Positions 42,109 to 51,781 are shown, counted from the stretch's first letter. The stretch is 64,000 nucleotides of DNA from Amycolatopsis thermoflava N1165 (GCF_000473265.1 NZ_KI421511.1:1-64000), one strand, 5' to 3'. A program made the numbers and translations. Notes: generated from the letters alone by a model not told the origin.

Positions 42109-43186
42109 GCGTCGCGGGCCGAGCCTGCGGCTGAAGCTCACCCTCAGCTACGCCGGGTTCCTCCTGCTCGCCGGCGCGCTGCTGATGACCTTGCTCTGGT
42201 TGCTGCTCGCGCGCTCGTTCCCCGCCCGGGCGCCCGGCCCGCCCGGGCTGCCCGCGCGCCGTCCCGGCCTGCTCGCCGTCGGCGGGCCCGCCGCGGCCAC
42301 CGCGGTGGCGTTCCTGCTGTTCTTCGGCCTGCTCGGCGGATGGGTTCTCGCCGGGCGGATGCTGGCGCCGCTGACCCGGATCACCGAGTCGGCGCGGCGG
42401 GCGTCCGACGGCTCGCTGTCCCACCGCATCCGCATGGACGGCCCGGAGGACGAGTTCCGCGAGCTCGCCGACGTGCTCGACACGATGCTCGAACGGCTCG
42501 AATCCCAGGTCGCCGAGCAGCAGCGGTTCGCCGCGAACGCCTCGCACGAGCTGCGCACCCCGCTGGCGATCTCGCAGACGCTGCTCGACGTCGCCCGCAA
42601 GGACCCGACGTGGGACCGGGACGAGCTCATCGAACGCCTGCACGTGGTCAACACGCGGGCGATCGACCTGACCGAGACCCTCCTGCTGCTCAGCCGCAGC
42701 GACCGGCGCAGCTTCACCCGCGAGCCCGTCGACCTGTCCCTCGTCGCCGAACAAGCCGCGGAAACGCTGCTGCCCCTCGCCGAACGACGCGGGATCAAGC
42801 TCGACGTCGCGGGCGAGGCCGCGCGGGTCACCGGGTCCGCCGAGCTCGTCCTGCGGATGGTGACGAACCTCGTCCAGAACGCGATCGTGCACAACCTCCC
42901 CACCGGCGGCACCGTGACCGTCCACACCGGACCGGACGGCGACGCGAGCGTGGTGCGGGTGGAGAACACCGGGCCGCCGCTGCCGCCGGAACTAGTGCCG
43001 ACCCTGACCGAACCCTTCCACCGCGGCACGAAACGCACCCGCACCGGCGAGCACGCGGGGGTCGGCCTCGGGCTCGCCATCGTGGCGAGCATCGTCCGCG
43101 CCCACGACGGGACGCTCGAACTCGCTGCCCGGCCGGAAGGCGGTCTCGTGGCGGTGGTCCGGTTGCCCGCCCCGCCCGCCCCCTGA
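42101..43186 (+). CDS. sensor histidine kinase, VanS-like
   Basis: The 361-residue kinase has two membrane segments (about 11-36 and 59-82) with a very short, Pro-rich extracellular loop, then HAMP, HisKA with His149 in ANASHELRTP and an HATPase domain (NLVQNAIVHN, GVGLGLAIV). The short loop resembles streptomycete VanS sensors. The start GTG at 42101 lies within the end of the regulator gene. Confidence 0.9.
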   Translation: MDRRRGPSLRLKLTLSYAGFLLLAGALLMTLLWLLLARSFPARAPGPPGLPARRPGLLAVGGPAAATAVAFLLFFGLLGGWVLAGRMLAPLTRITESARRASDGSLSHRIRMDGPEDEFRELADVLDTMLERLESQVAEQQRFAANASHELRTPLAISQTLLDVARKDPTWDRDELIERLHVVNTRAIDLTETLLLLSRSDRRSFTREPVDLSLVAEQAAETLLPLAERRGIKLDVAGEAARVTGSAELVLRMVTNLVQNAIVHNLPTGGTVTVHTGPDGDASVVRVENTGPPLPPELVPTLTEPFHRGTKRTRTGEHAGVGLGLAIVASIVRAHDGTLELAARPEGGLVAVVRLPAPPAP

Positions 43187-43190
43187 CCGC

Positions 43191-44438
43191 TCAGGCGGGA
43201 TCGCGGGCCAGCGGGCAGGTCATGCAGTGCCCGCCGCCGCGTCCGCGGCCCAGCTCGGCGCCCCGGATGGTGAGGACCTCGATACCGGCCTCGCGCAGCA
43301 GCCGGTTCGTCGTCGTGTTGCGGTCGTAGGTGAACACCACGCCCGGCTCCACCGCGACGGCGTTGTTGCCACTGTCCCACTGCTGCCGTTCCGACTCGTA
43401 CACGTCGCCGCCCGTTTCGATCACCCTCAGGTCGGACCCCACCGCCTCGGCGACCACGTCGAGGAACGACCGCTTGCCCTCGTCGGCCACCTCGACGCCG
43501 GGCGCCCGGTCGGACGGGCGCAGCGAGAACGGGTGGATCCGGTCCACGATCCGCGGGTAGACGGTGACGACGTCGCGGTCGGCGAAGGTGAACACGGTGT
43601 CCAGGTGCATAGCGGCGCGGAGTTTCGGCATGCCCGCTACGATGACGTGCTCGGCGGCCCCTGCGGCGAAGAGCGCGGCGGCGACCTGGGTGATCGCCTG
43701 CCGCGAGGTGCGCTCGCTCATTCCGATGAGGACGGTGCCGCCGCCGACGGGCATGACGTCGCCGCCCTCGAAGGTGGACCGGCCCCAGTCCCGCTCCGGA
43801 TCGCCCCACCACACGGTGGAGGACGCGAAGTCCGGGTGGTGGGTGTAGATCGCCTTCATGATCAGCGTTTCGTCGTGCCGGGCAGGCCAGTACAGCGGGT
43901 TCAGCGTGACGCCGCCGTAGATCCAGCACGTGGTGTCGCGCGTGTAGAGGGTGTTGGGCAGCGGCGGCAGCAGGTATTCCCGCGCGTCCGGCGAGTACTC
44001 CGCCAGCAGGCGGTACCCGGGCGCGAGCTCCGGCGGCAGCTCCGCCGTGGCCAGGCCGCCGACGAGGTGCTCGGCCAGATCGCCGGGAGACAGCGTCTCC
44101 AGGAACTCGCGGGCCGGGCCGACGAGGCCGGGGCCGACGATCTCGGGCACGATCGTGCGGTCCAGGATCCAGTCGCGGGCGCCGGGCGCCGCCATGGTTT
44201 CGGCGAGCAGGTCGTGCAGCTCGAGCACCCGGACGTCGCGGCGGCGCAGCTCGTCCACGAACGCGGCGTGGTCCTGCTGCGCCTTCTCGACCCACAGGAC
44301 GTCGTCGAAGAGGAGGTCGTCGCTGTTGGTCGGGGTGAGTCTGCGGTGCGCCAGGCCGGGCCGGCACACGAGGACCTCGCGTAGCCTGCCCACCTCCGAG
44401 AACACACCGCGGCCAGGACGGTCGTCGTCGGTTGTCAT
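43191..44438 (-). CDS. arcA: arginine deiminase
   Basis: The 415-residue enzyme matches bacterial ADI throughout: [47 protein letters not shown] with the catalytic histidine, and the nucleophile Cys405 in GGGHCMTCP. It converts arginine to citrulline and ammonia. A GGAGGGAGCG ribosome-binding site precedes the ATG. The amino-acid antiporter gene directly upstream completes a partial ADI pathway; arcB and arcC are not present here. Confidence 0.95.
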   Translation of the reverse strand: MTTDDDRPGRGVFSEVGRLREVLVCRPGLAHRRLTPTNSDDLLFDDVLWVEKAQQDHAAFVDELRRRDVRVLELHDLLAETMAAPGARDWILDRTIVPEIVGPGLVGPAREFLETLSPGDLAEHLVGGLATAELPPELAPGYRLLAEYSPDAREYLLPPLPNTLYTRDTTCWIYGGVTLNPLYWPARHDETLIMKAIYTHHPDFASSTVWWGDPERDWGRSTFEGGDVMPVGGGTVLIGMSERTSRQAITQVAAALFAAGAAEHVIVAGMPKLRAAMHLDTVFTFADRDVVTVYPRIVDRIHPFSLRPSDRAPGVEVADEGKRSFLDVVAEAVGSDLRVIETGGDVYESERQQWDSGNNAVAVEPGVVFTYDRNTTTNRLLREAGIEVLTIRGAELGRGRGGGHCMTCPLARDPA

Positions 44439-44452
44439 GTCGCTCCCTCCGG

Positions 44453-45892
44453 TCAGATCGTGATGGCTCCGGTCGCCAGCGCGACGACACCGGCGGCGGC
44501 GCCGAGCAGCGAAACCGCGAAGATGCCGAGCTCCACGGGCGTGAACACGCGCCGCCCCTGCTCGCGGCGGGCCATCGCGAACAACACCGTCGCGGGCGCG
44601 TAGACGATGAACGCGATGAGCAGGAACTTCAGGCCGGCCGCGTAGATGAGGAACGCGGTGTAGACGGTGGCGACGACCGCGACGGCGAGTTCGCGGCCGC
44701 GGCCGGTGGGCCGGTCGGCATAGCCCTCCCGCGTGACGCCCAGCTTGACCGCGTAGCCCGCGGCGAGCAGGAACGGCACGAGTGACAGCGCGCTGGTCAG
44801 GTCGAGGGCGAACGCGAAGGCGTCCTCGGAGAACACCGTGATCAGCAGGACGACCTGGATGAGCAGCGTGGTCATGAGCAGGGCCGGACCGGGCACGTCC
44901 GCGGCGCTGCTGCGGCCGAGGAACCGGGGCATGTCGCGGTCGCGTGCGGCGACGAACAGCACCTCGGCCGCCATCAGCGTCCACGCCAGGTAGGCGCCGA
45001 GCACGGACACGATCAGCCCGATGGAGACGAACGTGGCTCCCCACGGCCCCACCGCGGCCTCCAGCACCCCGGCCATCGACGGCTGCCGCAGGTCGGCGAT
45101 CTCGCTCAACGGCAGGATGCCGTACGACACGATGGTCACCGAGGCGAAGATCGCCAGCACGCTCAGGAAACCCAGGATCGTGGCGCGGCCGACGTCCTGC
45201 CGCCGCCGCGCGTGCCGCGAGTAGACGCTCGCGCCCTCGACGCCGAGGAACACGAACACGGTGACGAGCATGGTGCCGCGCACCTGCTCGAACAGCGAAC
45301 CGACGCCCGGCCCGCCGCGGAAGTTGTCCGCGAACACGCCGGGTTTGAGCAGCACCAGCGCGATCACCACGAACACCAGGATCGGCACCAGCTTGGCCAC
45401 GGTGACGATCCGGTTGATGGCGGTCGCCTCGCGCACGCCGCGCCGGATCAGCAGGTAGAACGCCCACAGGCAGACGGAGGAGAGCGCGAACGCGATCAAC
45501 GTGTCGCCCTCGCCGAGCGCGGGCCAGATCTTGCCGACCGTCGACATGATCAGCACCCAGTAGGTCACGTTGCCGACGCACGCGCTGGCCCAGTAGCCGA
45601 ACGCGGAGAAGAACCCGAGGTACTCGCCGAACCCGGCCTTGGCGTAGGCGTAGACCCCGGCGTCCAGCCCGGGTTTGCGGACCGCCAGGTTCTGGAAGAC
45701 GAAGGCCAGCGTCAGCATCCCGGCGCCGGCGATCAGCCACGCCACGAGCGCGCCGCTCACGCCGGTCTCGGCGGCGAACCGGCGCGGCAGGGAGAACACG
45801 CCCGCGCCGACCATCGAGCCGACGACCATCGCCATCATCGTGGCGATGCCGAACTTCGCGGTCTCGGTCCGTGTCGTTTCGGCCGTGCTCAT
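44453..45892 (-). CDS. APC-family basic amino acid permease/antiporter (ArcD-like)
   Basis: The 479-residue membrane protein has about twelve hydrophobic segments and the APC-family start [28 protein letters not shown] with the GAGVF substrate loop. The family and its position next to arginine deiminase favour arginine/ornithine or arginine/citrulline exchange. It is separated from arcA by 14 bp, so the two are co-transcribed. The HtrA-like gene upstream ends 19 bp before it and may be part of the same unit. Confidence 0.87.
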   Translation of the reverse strand: MSTAETTRTETAKFGIATMMAMVVGSMVGAGVFSLPRRFAAETGVSGALVAWLIAGAGMLTLAFVFQNLAVRKPGLDAGVYAYAKAGFGEYLGFFSAFGYWASACVGNVTYWVLIMSTVGKIWPALGEGDTLIAFALSSVCLWAFYLLIRRGVREATAINRIVTVAKLVPILVFVVIALVLLKPGVFADNFRGGPGVGSLFEQVRGTMLVTVFVFLGVEGASVYSRHARRRQDVGRATILGFLSVLAIFASVTIVSYGILPLSEIADLRQPSMAGVLEAAVGPWGATFVSIGLIVSVLGAYLAWTLMAAEVLFVAARDRDMPRFLGRSSAADVPGPALLMTTLLIQVVLLITVFSEDAFAFALDLTSALSLVPFLLAAGYAVKLGVTREGYADRPTGRGRELAVAVVATVYTAFLIYAAGLKFLLIAFIVYAPATVLFAMARREQGRRVFTPVELGIFAVSLLGAAAGVVALATGAITI

Positions 45893-45911
45893 CTCGTGCT
45901 CGCCTCCCGGT

Positions 45912-46937
45912 CTAGCTGCTGAACGCAGGGCGGTCGGTCAGGGTCAGGGGTGTTCGGACGTCCTGGCCCCCGGCGCGGTGGAACGTGACGGTGACCGTGT
46001 CGCCGGGGTCGCGGCGGCGCAGCTGCCCGAGGAACTCCTCCGGCGTGCGGACGGCCGTGCCGTCCAGCGCCGTGACCACGTCGCCGGGCTGGAGACCGGC
46101 GGCCGCGGCGGGGCCGCCGTCGGCGATCGCCGCGACGATCACCCCGTCCGCCCTCGGCAGTCGCAGCTGGGCGGCGATCTGCGGGGTGAGCTGGGCGGGT
46201 TCGAGCCCGGCGAAGGCGTGCCGCGCCCGGCCGGTGCTCATCAGCTGCTCGGCGACGTCGACGGCGGTCGCGGCGGGGATGGCGAAGCCGAGGGACACGG
46301 CGCCGGCCTGGGGCGGGATGTAGGCCTCGCTGATCCCGACGACCTCGCCGGCGGCGTTGAACACGGCGCCGCCGCTGCTGCCCGGGCTGATCGGGGCGTC
46401 GGTCTGGATCAGGTCGACGAGCGCCTGCGTTTCGGCGGCGCTGCCCGGGATCTCGCGGTGCAGCCCGGACACCACGCCCGCGGTGACGCTGTTCTCGAAG
46501 CCGAGCGGGCTGCCGATGACGACGACCAGCTCACCGACGGCCGGGAGCTGGGGCTGGAACCGCGCGGGCGGCAGGCCGGTGCGGGCGACCTGCACCAGGG
46601 CCAGGTCGGTGACGACGTCGACGGCGCGGATCGTCCCGGGCACCCGCTGCCCGTCGGCGAAGGCGACCTGCACCGCCTGCGCGCCGCGCACCACGTGCTC
46701 GTTGGTGAGGATGAGACCGTCGGCGCCGTAGACGACGCCGCTGCCGTTGCCGCCCGCGGTCAGGATCTTCACGACGCTGGCCTGGGCGAGCGCCGCGACG
46801 GAAGTGACGGCTCCCGTCGCGGGCGGCGCCCCCGTGGTGGGCGGCGCCGCCGGCTGGGCGGCCCCGGTGCACGAGGTCAGGGTGACCACCGCCGCGACGA
46901 TGATCCACGCCTTGCCCCTGACGGCGGTGATGGTCAC
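45912..46937 (-). CDS. HtrA/DegP-like serine protease lipoprotein with PDZ domain
   Basis: The 341-residue precursor has a lipoprotein signal ending in TLTSC (Cys23), a Pro/Thr-rich linker, then a trypsin-like protease with His81 (TNEHVV), Asp111 (VVTDLALV) and Ser188 (SPGSSGG), and one C-terminal PDZ domain (PAAAAGLQPGDVVTALDG). It would act on misfolded envelope proteins outside the membrane. I choose the GTG at 46937; an upstream extension to 47123 is out of character and overlaps a gene relic. Confidence 0.86.
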   Translation of the reverse strand: MTITAVRGKAWIIVAAVVTLTSCTGAAQPAAPPTTGAPPATGAVTSVAALAQASVVKILTAGGNGSGVVYGADGLILTNEHVVRGAQAVQVAFADGQRVPGTIRAVDVVTDLALVQVARTGLPPARFQPQLPAVGELVVVIGSPLGFENSVTAGVVSGLHREIPGSAAETQALVDLIQTDAPISPGSSGGAVFNAAGEVVGISEAYIPPQAGAVSLGFAIPAATAVDVAEQLMSTGRARHAFAGLEPAQLTPQIAAQLRLPRADGVIVAAIADGGPAAAAGLQPGDVVTALDGTAVRTPEEFLGQLRRRDPGDTVTVTFHRAGGQDVRTPLTLTDRPAFSS

Positions 46938-46980
46938 GGGGGCGGATGTTAGGGATCTCCGGCAGTTTCGAACCTCACCT

Positions 46981-47205
46981 GAAACGGATGAGGCTGCGCG
47001 GATCCCGGGACGGCCGAACTCGGACACGCGGCGGAGGATCCTGGACGTCGCGGTCGAGGTGATTGGGCACAGTGTCGTGGACGCGCACAAGGCCTGGCAG
47101 ATCCTCGAGTACGGCGAGCGCACAACACCTGGCGACGGGCCGGACGTTCGTCACCGCCCCCGCACTCGCACGGCGCCGTCGTCCGTGGTGCGCGACCTCG
47201 CCTAG
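46981..47205 (+). pseudogene. truncated TetR-family gene remnant
   Basis: The frame encodes GRPNSDTRRRILDVAVEVIG, which matches the start of a TetR DNA-binding domain. The continuation loses the recognition helix and ends at TAG 47203-47205. No start codon or ribosome-binding site precedes the matching part. It is most likely a decayed regulator; I see no alternative function. Confidence 0.5.
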
Positions 47206-47214
47206 AGGTGGTCC

Positions 47215-47422
47215 GGACCGTCGATCACGTTTGTGCTGACCGGAGCTGCCGGTGGGAGCTGGGAGGTTGGTGCGGGCGAACCGGTCGCGGTCGTGCGGAC
47301 CGAGGCCCCTGATCACCTGTGGCATCTCTCGGGTCGCGCCGATGCTCGACATCGATGGCGACGTGAGGGTCGCCGACGCGGTGCCGGCCGCGCGGGTGGT
47401 GCTTTTCCGACCGCGCCGTTGA
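47215..47422 (+). pseudogene. C-terminal remnant of a mycothiol-dependent maleylpyruvate isomerase-family gene
   Basis: SITFVLTGAAGGSWEVGAG and EPVAVVRTEAPDHLWHLSGR match the C-terminal domain of MDMPI-family proteins. Near 47333 the frame shifts, and VAPMLDIDGDVRVADAVPAA continues in another frame to a TGA near 47420-47422. The N-terminal zinc-binding domain is missing. It is a decayed paralogue, not the intact isomerase at 51200. Confidence 0.5.
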
Positions 47423-47457
47423 CCGCGAACAAACTTCACGTTATGGTCCATATCACG

Positions 47458-47469
47458 TGGTCTAGACCA
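47458..47469. promoter_or_regulatory. DasR-responsive element (dre)
   Basis: TGGTCTAGACCA is a perfect 12-bp palindrome and equals the core of the DasR operator known from Streptomyces, which is controlled by glucosamine-6-phosphate. It lies 31 bp before the LPMO start codon, where a bound repressor would block transcription. Confidence 0.75.
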
Positions 47470-47500
47470 AAGTCATCCGGGTTCACCGCAAGGAGCCGAC

Positions 47501-48016
47501 ATGACCATCAGACGACGCATCGCGACCATCGCCGCCGGGGCGGCTCTCGCTCCCGTCGCCCTCGTGGCCCTCCCGGGCACCGCCAGCGCGCACGGCTACG
47601 TCGACTCGCCGCCCAGCAGGCAGGCCCAGTGCGCGCAGGGGATCGTGCCCTGCGGCGACATCAAGTACGAACCGCAGAGCGTGGAAGGCCCGAAGGGGCT
47701 GCGCAGCTGCAGCGGCGGCAACACCCGCTTCGCCGAGCTCGACGACGACAGCAAGGGCTGGCGCGCCACCCCGGTCGGCAGCACGGTGACCTTCACCTGG
47801 AAGCTGACCGCCCAGCACCGCACCAGCACCTGGGAGTACTACATCGGCGACACCCGCGTCGGGTTCGTCGACGACGGCGGCGCACAGCCCGCGGCGACCG
47901 TCTCGCACCCGGTCGACCTCAGCGGCTTCACCGGGCGGCAGAAACTCCTGGCGGTGTGGAACATCGCCGACACCGCCAACGCCTTCTACGCCTGCGTGGA
48001 CCTGCAGATCGGCTGA
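47501..48016 (+). CDS. secreted chitin-type lytic polysaccharide monooxygenase (AA10)
   Basis: The 171-residue precursor has a signal peptide ending in TASA, so the mature protein starts with His31 (HGYVDSPPSRQAQC), as required for the copper histidine brace. The second copper ligand is His106 in LTAQHRTSTWEYYI, and Phe162 in NAFYACVDL fits the axial position. There is no carbohydrate-binding module. The enzyme oxidatively cleaves crystalline chitin or cellulose outside the cell. The dre palindrome upstream links it to chitin/GlcNAc control, so chitin is more likely. Confidence 0.9.
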   Translation: MTIRRRIATIAAGAALAPVALVALPGTASAHGYVDSPPSRQAQCAQGIVPCGDIKYEPQSVEGPKGLRSCSGGNTRFAELDDDSKGWRATPVGSTVTFTWKLTAQHRTSTWEYYIGDTRVGFVDDGGAQPAATVSHPVDLSGFTGRQKLLAVWNIADTANAFYACVDLQIG

Positions 48017-48069
48017 TCGCCAGGTCTGTCCACCCTGGACGGTTGCCGTGCAGCCGCCCGGGGTGGATC

Positions 48070-48489
48070 ATGGCGCGGGTGAACCGCTGGAACCCCGACA
48101 CCGTCGCGCCGCCCGCCGGGCGCTACAGCCACCTCGCGTCCGTGCCCGAGGGGCACGAGATCGTCTACCTCGCCGGGCAGCTCGGCGTCCGGCCGGACGG
48201 CACCCTCGCGGGGCCGGACGCGCGGGCGCAGGGCGAACAGATCTTCGCCAACCTCGAAGCGCTGCTGTCCGCCGCCGGTGGCGGTCCGGAACACCTTGTG
48301 AAGCTGCTGACGCTCGTCGCCGGGGTGGAGCACCTCGACGGCTACCGCGCGGCGCAGGCCGAAGCGTTCAAGCTCTGGTTCCCCGGCGACGACTTCCCGG
48401 CGCAGTCGCTGGCCGTGGTCGCGGCACTGGCCGCGCCGCAGTACGTCGTCGAGGTCGAGGCGATCGCCGCGATCCCGCGGACGAGCTGA
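48070..48489 (+). CDS. RidA (YjgF/YER057c/UK114) family protein
   Basis: The 139-residue protein has the family pattern: VNRWNPDTVAPPAGRYSHL, YLAGQLGVRPDGTL, QIFANLEALLSAAGG and FPAQSLAVVAALAAPQYVVEVEAIA. RidA proteins hydrolyse reactive enamine/imine intermediates. A final AVNALYI-type arginine typical of true RidA is replaced by another pattern, so it is a subgroup of unknown substrate. It is convergent with the IclR gene. Confidence 0.85.
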   Translation: MARVNRWNPDTVAPPAGRYSHLASVPEGHEIVYLAGQLGVRPDGTLAGPDARAQGEQIFANLEALLSAAGGGPEHLVKLLTLVAGVEHLDGYRAAQAEAFKLWFPGDDFPAQSLAVVAALAAPQYVVEVEAIAAIPRTS

Positions 48490-48492
48490 CCC

Positions 48493-49227
48493 TCAGCCCA
48501 GGTCGTGCGCGATCGCCGTCGCCGCCGCCGACAGCGCGCCGACCCACGTGGGCAGCAGGTCGTGGTCGAACCGGGCCGACGGCAGGGCCACCGACAACGC
48601 GGCGGCGGGCTCGGCCCCGCCGGGCCACGGGATCGCCACCCCGACCGCGGTCAGACCGGTCTCCGTCAGCTGGTCGTTGACCGCGAAGCCGCGCCGCCGC
48701 ACCAGGCCCAGCTCACGCCGCAGGCGGACCAGGTCCACGTCCGTTCCGGCGTACCGGCGCGTCAGCTCGGCCGGCGGCAGTGCGGCCAGCAACGCCTTGC
48801 CACCGGACACCTGGTGCGCCGGCAGGGCCCGCCCGGCGCGGTCACCCACCCGCAGGATCTGGTCGCACTCCACCGACGCGACGAACCGCGTCTCCGTGCC
48901 CGCCAGGACCTGCAGGTTCACCGTTTCCCCCACCCGCGCCACCAGCGCACGCAGGTGGGGCATCGCCGCCTGGCGCAGCAACGCCACCGGCGCGCCGGCC
49001 GGATCCGCGGGCCGCAGCACCGGCCCGGCCTGGTAGCGGCGGTCCGGACCCTGCTCGGCGAAGTCCCGGTACACCAGCATCTGCAGCAGCCGGTGCGCCG
49101 TCGAGCGGGACACCCCCAGCCGCGCGGCCGCTTCGGACACCCCCATCGGCCCCTCCTGCTGCAGCACCGTGGCCAGGTGGAGCGCGTGGTCGACCGAGTC
49201 GATCGCGTACGGCGGCTTGTTCTTCAC
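48493..49227 (-). CDS. IclR-family regulator of the gentisate operon
   Basis: The 244-residue protein has an IclR winged HTH (MGVSEAAARLGVSRSTAHRLLQMLVY) and effector domain. It starts with GTG at 49227 and is divergent from the gentisate dioxygenase gene, the layout seen for hydroxybenzoate regulators in actinobacteria. The gap contains an AGAATTCT palindrome at 49231-49238 and two GCAGAA copies. The inducer is probably 3-hydroxybenzoate or gentisate (inference). Confidence 0.87.
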   Translation of the reverse strand: MKNKPPYAIDSVDHALHLATVLQQEGPMGVSEAAARLGVSRSTAHRLLQMLVYRDFAEQGPDRRYQAGPVLRPADPAGAPVALLRQAAMPHLRALVARVGETVNLQVLAGTETRFVASVECDQILRVGDRAGRALPAHQVSGGKALLAALPPAELTRRYAGTDVDLVRLRRELGLVRRRGFAVNDQLTETGLTAVGVAIPWPGGAEPAAALSVALPSARFDHDLLPTWVGALSAAATAIAHDLG

Positions 49228-49230
49228 AGC

Positions 49231-49269
49231 AGAATTCTAGATCCCTGCTGGCAGAACATCGCCTAGCGT
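49231..49269 (+). promoter_or_regulatory. operator/promoter region of the gentisate operon
   Basis: AGAATTCT (49231-49238) is a perfect palindrome directly behind the iclR start codon. TAGCGT at 49264-49269 is a possible -10 for the rightward operon. The site is short and the call tentative. Confidence 0.35.
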
Positions 49270-49309
49270 CCTCCTCGACCCGCCGTCCCGAGGAAGGAGT
49301 GGCCAGGCG

Positions 49310-50383
49310 ATGACCGCCAACCAGCCCGATCCGTCCCCCGAGCTCGACGAGCTGTACCGGGGGTTCGCGGAGGAACTGCTCGTTCCACTGTGGACCGAGA
49401 TCGGCGACCTGATGCCGATGAGCCCGTCCCCGGCGATGCGCCCGCACGCCTGGCGCTGGAAGACCCTGCTGCCGCTGGCGGAGAAGGCCGGCGAGCTGGT
49501 GCCGGTCGGCCGCGGTGGGGAGCGGCGCGCCATCGCGCTGGCCAACCCGGGCCTCGGCGGCGCGCCGTACGCGACGCCGACGCTGTGGGCCGCGATCCAG
49601 TACCTCGGCCCCGGTGAGAACGCGCCCGAGCACCGGCACACGCAGAACGCGTTCCGGTTCGTCGTCGAGGGCGAAGGCGTCTGGACCGTCGTGAACGGCG
49701 ACCCGGTGGCCATGCGCCGCGGCGACTTCCTGCTCACCCCGGGCTGGCACTTCCACGGCCACCACAACACCTCCAGCGAGCCGATGGCCTGGATCGACGG
49801 CCTGGACATCCCGTTCGTGCACTACACCGGCTCGGCGTTCTTCGAGTTCGGCCCCGAGCAGGTGTCCAGCACCGACACCCCGCAGCGCTCCCGCGCCGAG
49901 CGGCTGTGGGCCCACCCCGGCCTGCGCCCGGTGTCGCAGACCGCGCCTGCGGTGAACTCGCCGATCGCCGCCTACCGCTGGGAGCACACCGACGCCGCGC
50001 TGACCGACCAGCTGGCACTGGAGGACGAGGGCCACCCGGGCGTGGTCGAGCCCGGTCACGCCGCGGTCCGCTTCACCAACCCGACCACCGGCGGCGACGT
50101 CATGCCGACCATCCGCGCCGAGTTCCACCGGCTGCGCGCCGGCGCCGAGACCGCGCCGCGGCAGGAGGTCGGCTCGGCCGTGTGGCAGGTCTTCGAGGGC
50201 TCCGGCACGGTCCGCGTCGGCGATCAGGAGTGGACCGTCGACCACGGCGATCTGTTCGTCGTGCCGTCCTGGGCCGAGGTGACCCTCGCCGGCGACACGC
50301 AGCTGGACCTGTTCCGCTTCAGCGACACCCCGATCTTCGAGCGGCTGCACGCCGACCGCGTGCGGGTGGGAGGGCAGCGGTGA
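49310..50383 (+). CDS. gentisate 1,2-dioxygenase
   Basis: The 357-residue bicupin protein has the first cupin iron ligands His108 and His110 in PEHRHTQNAFRFVVEG, with His149 in GWHFHGHH, and a second, metal-free-looking cupin near 290-340. It opens the gentisate ring to maleylpyruvate using O2. GAGGAAGGAG precedes the ATG. Its stop overlaps the GTG start of the hydrolase gene. The four downstream-coupled genes encode the remaining steps. Confidence 0.93.
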   Translation: MTANQPDPSPELDELYRGFAEELLVPLWTEIGDLMPMSPSPAMRPHAWRWKTLLPLAEKAGELVPVGRGGERRAIALANPGLGGAPYATPTLWAAIQYLGPGENAPEHRHTQNAFRFVVEGEGVWTVVNGDPVAMRRGDFLLTPGWHFHGHHNTSSEPMAWIDGLDIPFVHYTGSAFFEFGPEQVSSTDTPQRSRAERLWAHPGLRPVSQTAPAVNSPIAAYRWEHTDAALTDQLALEDEGHPGVVEPGHAAVRFTNPTTGGDVMPTIRAEFHRLRAGAETAPRQEVGSAVWQVFEGSGTVRVGDQEWTVDHGDLFVVPSWAEVTLAGDTQLDLFRFSDTPIFERLHADRVRVGGQR

Positions 50384-51207
50384 AGCTCGCGACCCTGCGC
50401 ACCGCCGAAGGCACCCGCGCCATCCGCGTCGAAGGTGAGCGCTACGCCGAGCTCGGCGCGCCCGACGTCGGCGCTTTCCTGGCCCAGGAGGACTGGCGCG
50501 CTCAGGCCGGGGCGGTCACGCCGGAGCGCCCGCTCGCCGGCGCCGACCTCGCCGCGGTCGTCCCGCGGCCGGGCAAGATCCTGTGCGTCGGCCTGAACTA
50601 CCGCAACCACATCCTGGAGATGGGCCGCGAACTGCCGCGGTACCCGACGCTGTTCGCCAAGTACCCGGAGGCGCTCGTCGGCCCGGCCGACCCGATCGCG
50701 CTGCCGCCCGAGTCGGACGCGGTCGACTGGGAGGCCGAGCTGGCGCTCGTCGTCGGCGCCACCGTGCGCCGCGCGAGCGAGACGGAGGCGGCCGCGGCGA
50801 TCGCCGGGTTCAGCGTCCTCAACGACGTCACCACCCGCGACTGGCAGTACCGGTCGCCGATGTGGTTGCAGGGCAAGACGTTCGAGGGCACCACACCGTT
50901 CGGCCCGTACCTGGTGACCCCGGACGAGCTGCCCGGCGGCGCCACACCCGCGCTGGAGCTGAGCTGCGAGGTCGACGGCGAGCAGGTCCAGAAGGCGAAC
51001 ACCGGCGACCTGGTGTTCGACCCGGTCCAGCTGGTCCGCTACGCCTCGACGATCCTGACGCTGCGGCCCGGCGACGTCATCGCCACCGGCACCCCCGGCG
51101 GCGTCGGCCACGCGCGGAAACCACCGCGGTACCTGTCCCACGGCGCCCGGCTGGTCACCGAGATCAGCGGTCTGGGCAGGCTGGAGAACGTGGCCCGCGA
51201 TGAGTGA
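50380..51207 (+). CDS. fumarylacetoacetate hydrolase-family protein (fumarylpyruvate hydrolase)
   Basis: The 275-residue protein has the FAH-fold metal site (DWEAELALVVG), the catalytic region KILCVGLNYRNHILEMG and GDVIATGTPGGVG. In this operon it must be the fumarylpyruvate hydrolase giving fumarate and pyruvate, from the context and family. The GTG overlaps the dioxygenase stop (GTGA), and its own stop overlaps the isomerase start by 8 bases. Confidence 0.92.
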   Translation: MKLATLRTAEGTRAIRVEGERYAELGAPDVGAFLAQEDWRAQAGAVTPERPLAGADLAAVVPRPGKILCVGLNYRNHILEMGRELPRYPTLFAKYPEALVGPADPIALPPESDAVDWEAELALVVGATVRRASETEAAAAIAGFSVLNDVTTRDWQYRSPMWLQGKTFEGTTPFGPYLVTPDELPGGATPALELSCEVDGEQVQKANTGDLVFDPVQLVRYASTILTLRPGDVIATGTPGGVGHARKPPRYLSHGARLVTEISGLGRLENVARDE

Positions 51208-51781
51208 CTGGATGGACGACGGCACCCGGCTCGTCCTCCGGGCGATCGACGAGTTGCCCGACGACGCGTTCGACGCGCCGACGCTGCTGCCCGGCTGGAC
51301 CCGCCGCCACCTCGTGGCCCACCTGCACTACAACGCCGAAGCGCTGCGGCGACTGCTGAGCTGGGCCCGCACCGGGGTCGAGTCGCGGATGTACGAAAGC
51401 GCCGAGCACCGCGCCGCGGAGATCGAGGCGGGCGCGAAGCTGCCCGTGCCCGAACTGCGGCGGCTGGTGCACGACTCGGCCGACGCGCTGGCCGCCGACG
51501 TGGCGGCGCTGCCCGCGGACGCCTGGGCCAACGAGGTGGTCACCGCGCAGGGCCGGACCGTGCCCGCCACCGAGATCGTCTGGATGCGCACCCGCGAAGG
51601 CGCCGTGCACGCCGTCGACCTCGACTGCGGCGTCGGGTTCGAGGACCTGCCCGCGGACCTGGTCGAGGCGCTGATCGCCGACGCGCTGCGGCGGCGGACC
51701 GCGCAGGGCCACGGCCCCGCTCTCGCGCGCTGGCTCACCGGACGCGCCGACCAGGCCCCCGAACTCGGCCCCTGGCTGTAG
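51200..51781 (+). CDS. mycothiol-dependent maleylpyruvate isomerase-family protein
   Basis: The 193-residue protein is a DinB/MDMPI-type helical bundle. LPGWTRRHLVAHLHYNAEALRRL carries the zinc histidines, and REGAVHAVDLDCGVGF supplies the third. Family members isomerise maleylpyruvate to fumarylpyruvate with mycothiol, as in Corynebacterium glutamicum. The position between FAH and hydroxylase genes supports this role. It is shorter than the two-domain isomerase. Confidence 0.85.
   Translation: MSDWMDDGTRLVLRAIDELPDDAFDAPTLLPGWTRRHLVAHLHYNAEALRRLLSWARTGVESRMYESAEHRAAEIEAGAKLPVPELRRLVHDSADALAADVAALPADAWANEVVTAQGRTVPATEIVWMRTREGAVHAVDLDCGVGFEDLPADLVEALIADALRRRTAQGHGPALARWLTGRADQAPELGPWL

Noticed and set aside
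46975-47451. 158-codon minus-strand frame across the relic region
   Set aside because: No recognisable domain; the plus strand of the same DNA shows clear TetR and MDMPI fragments.
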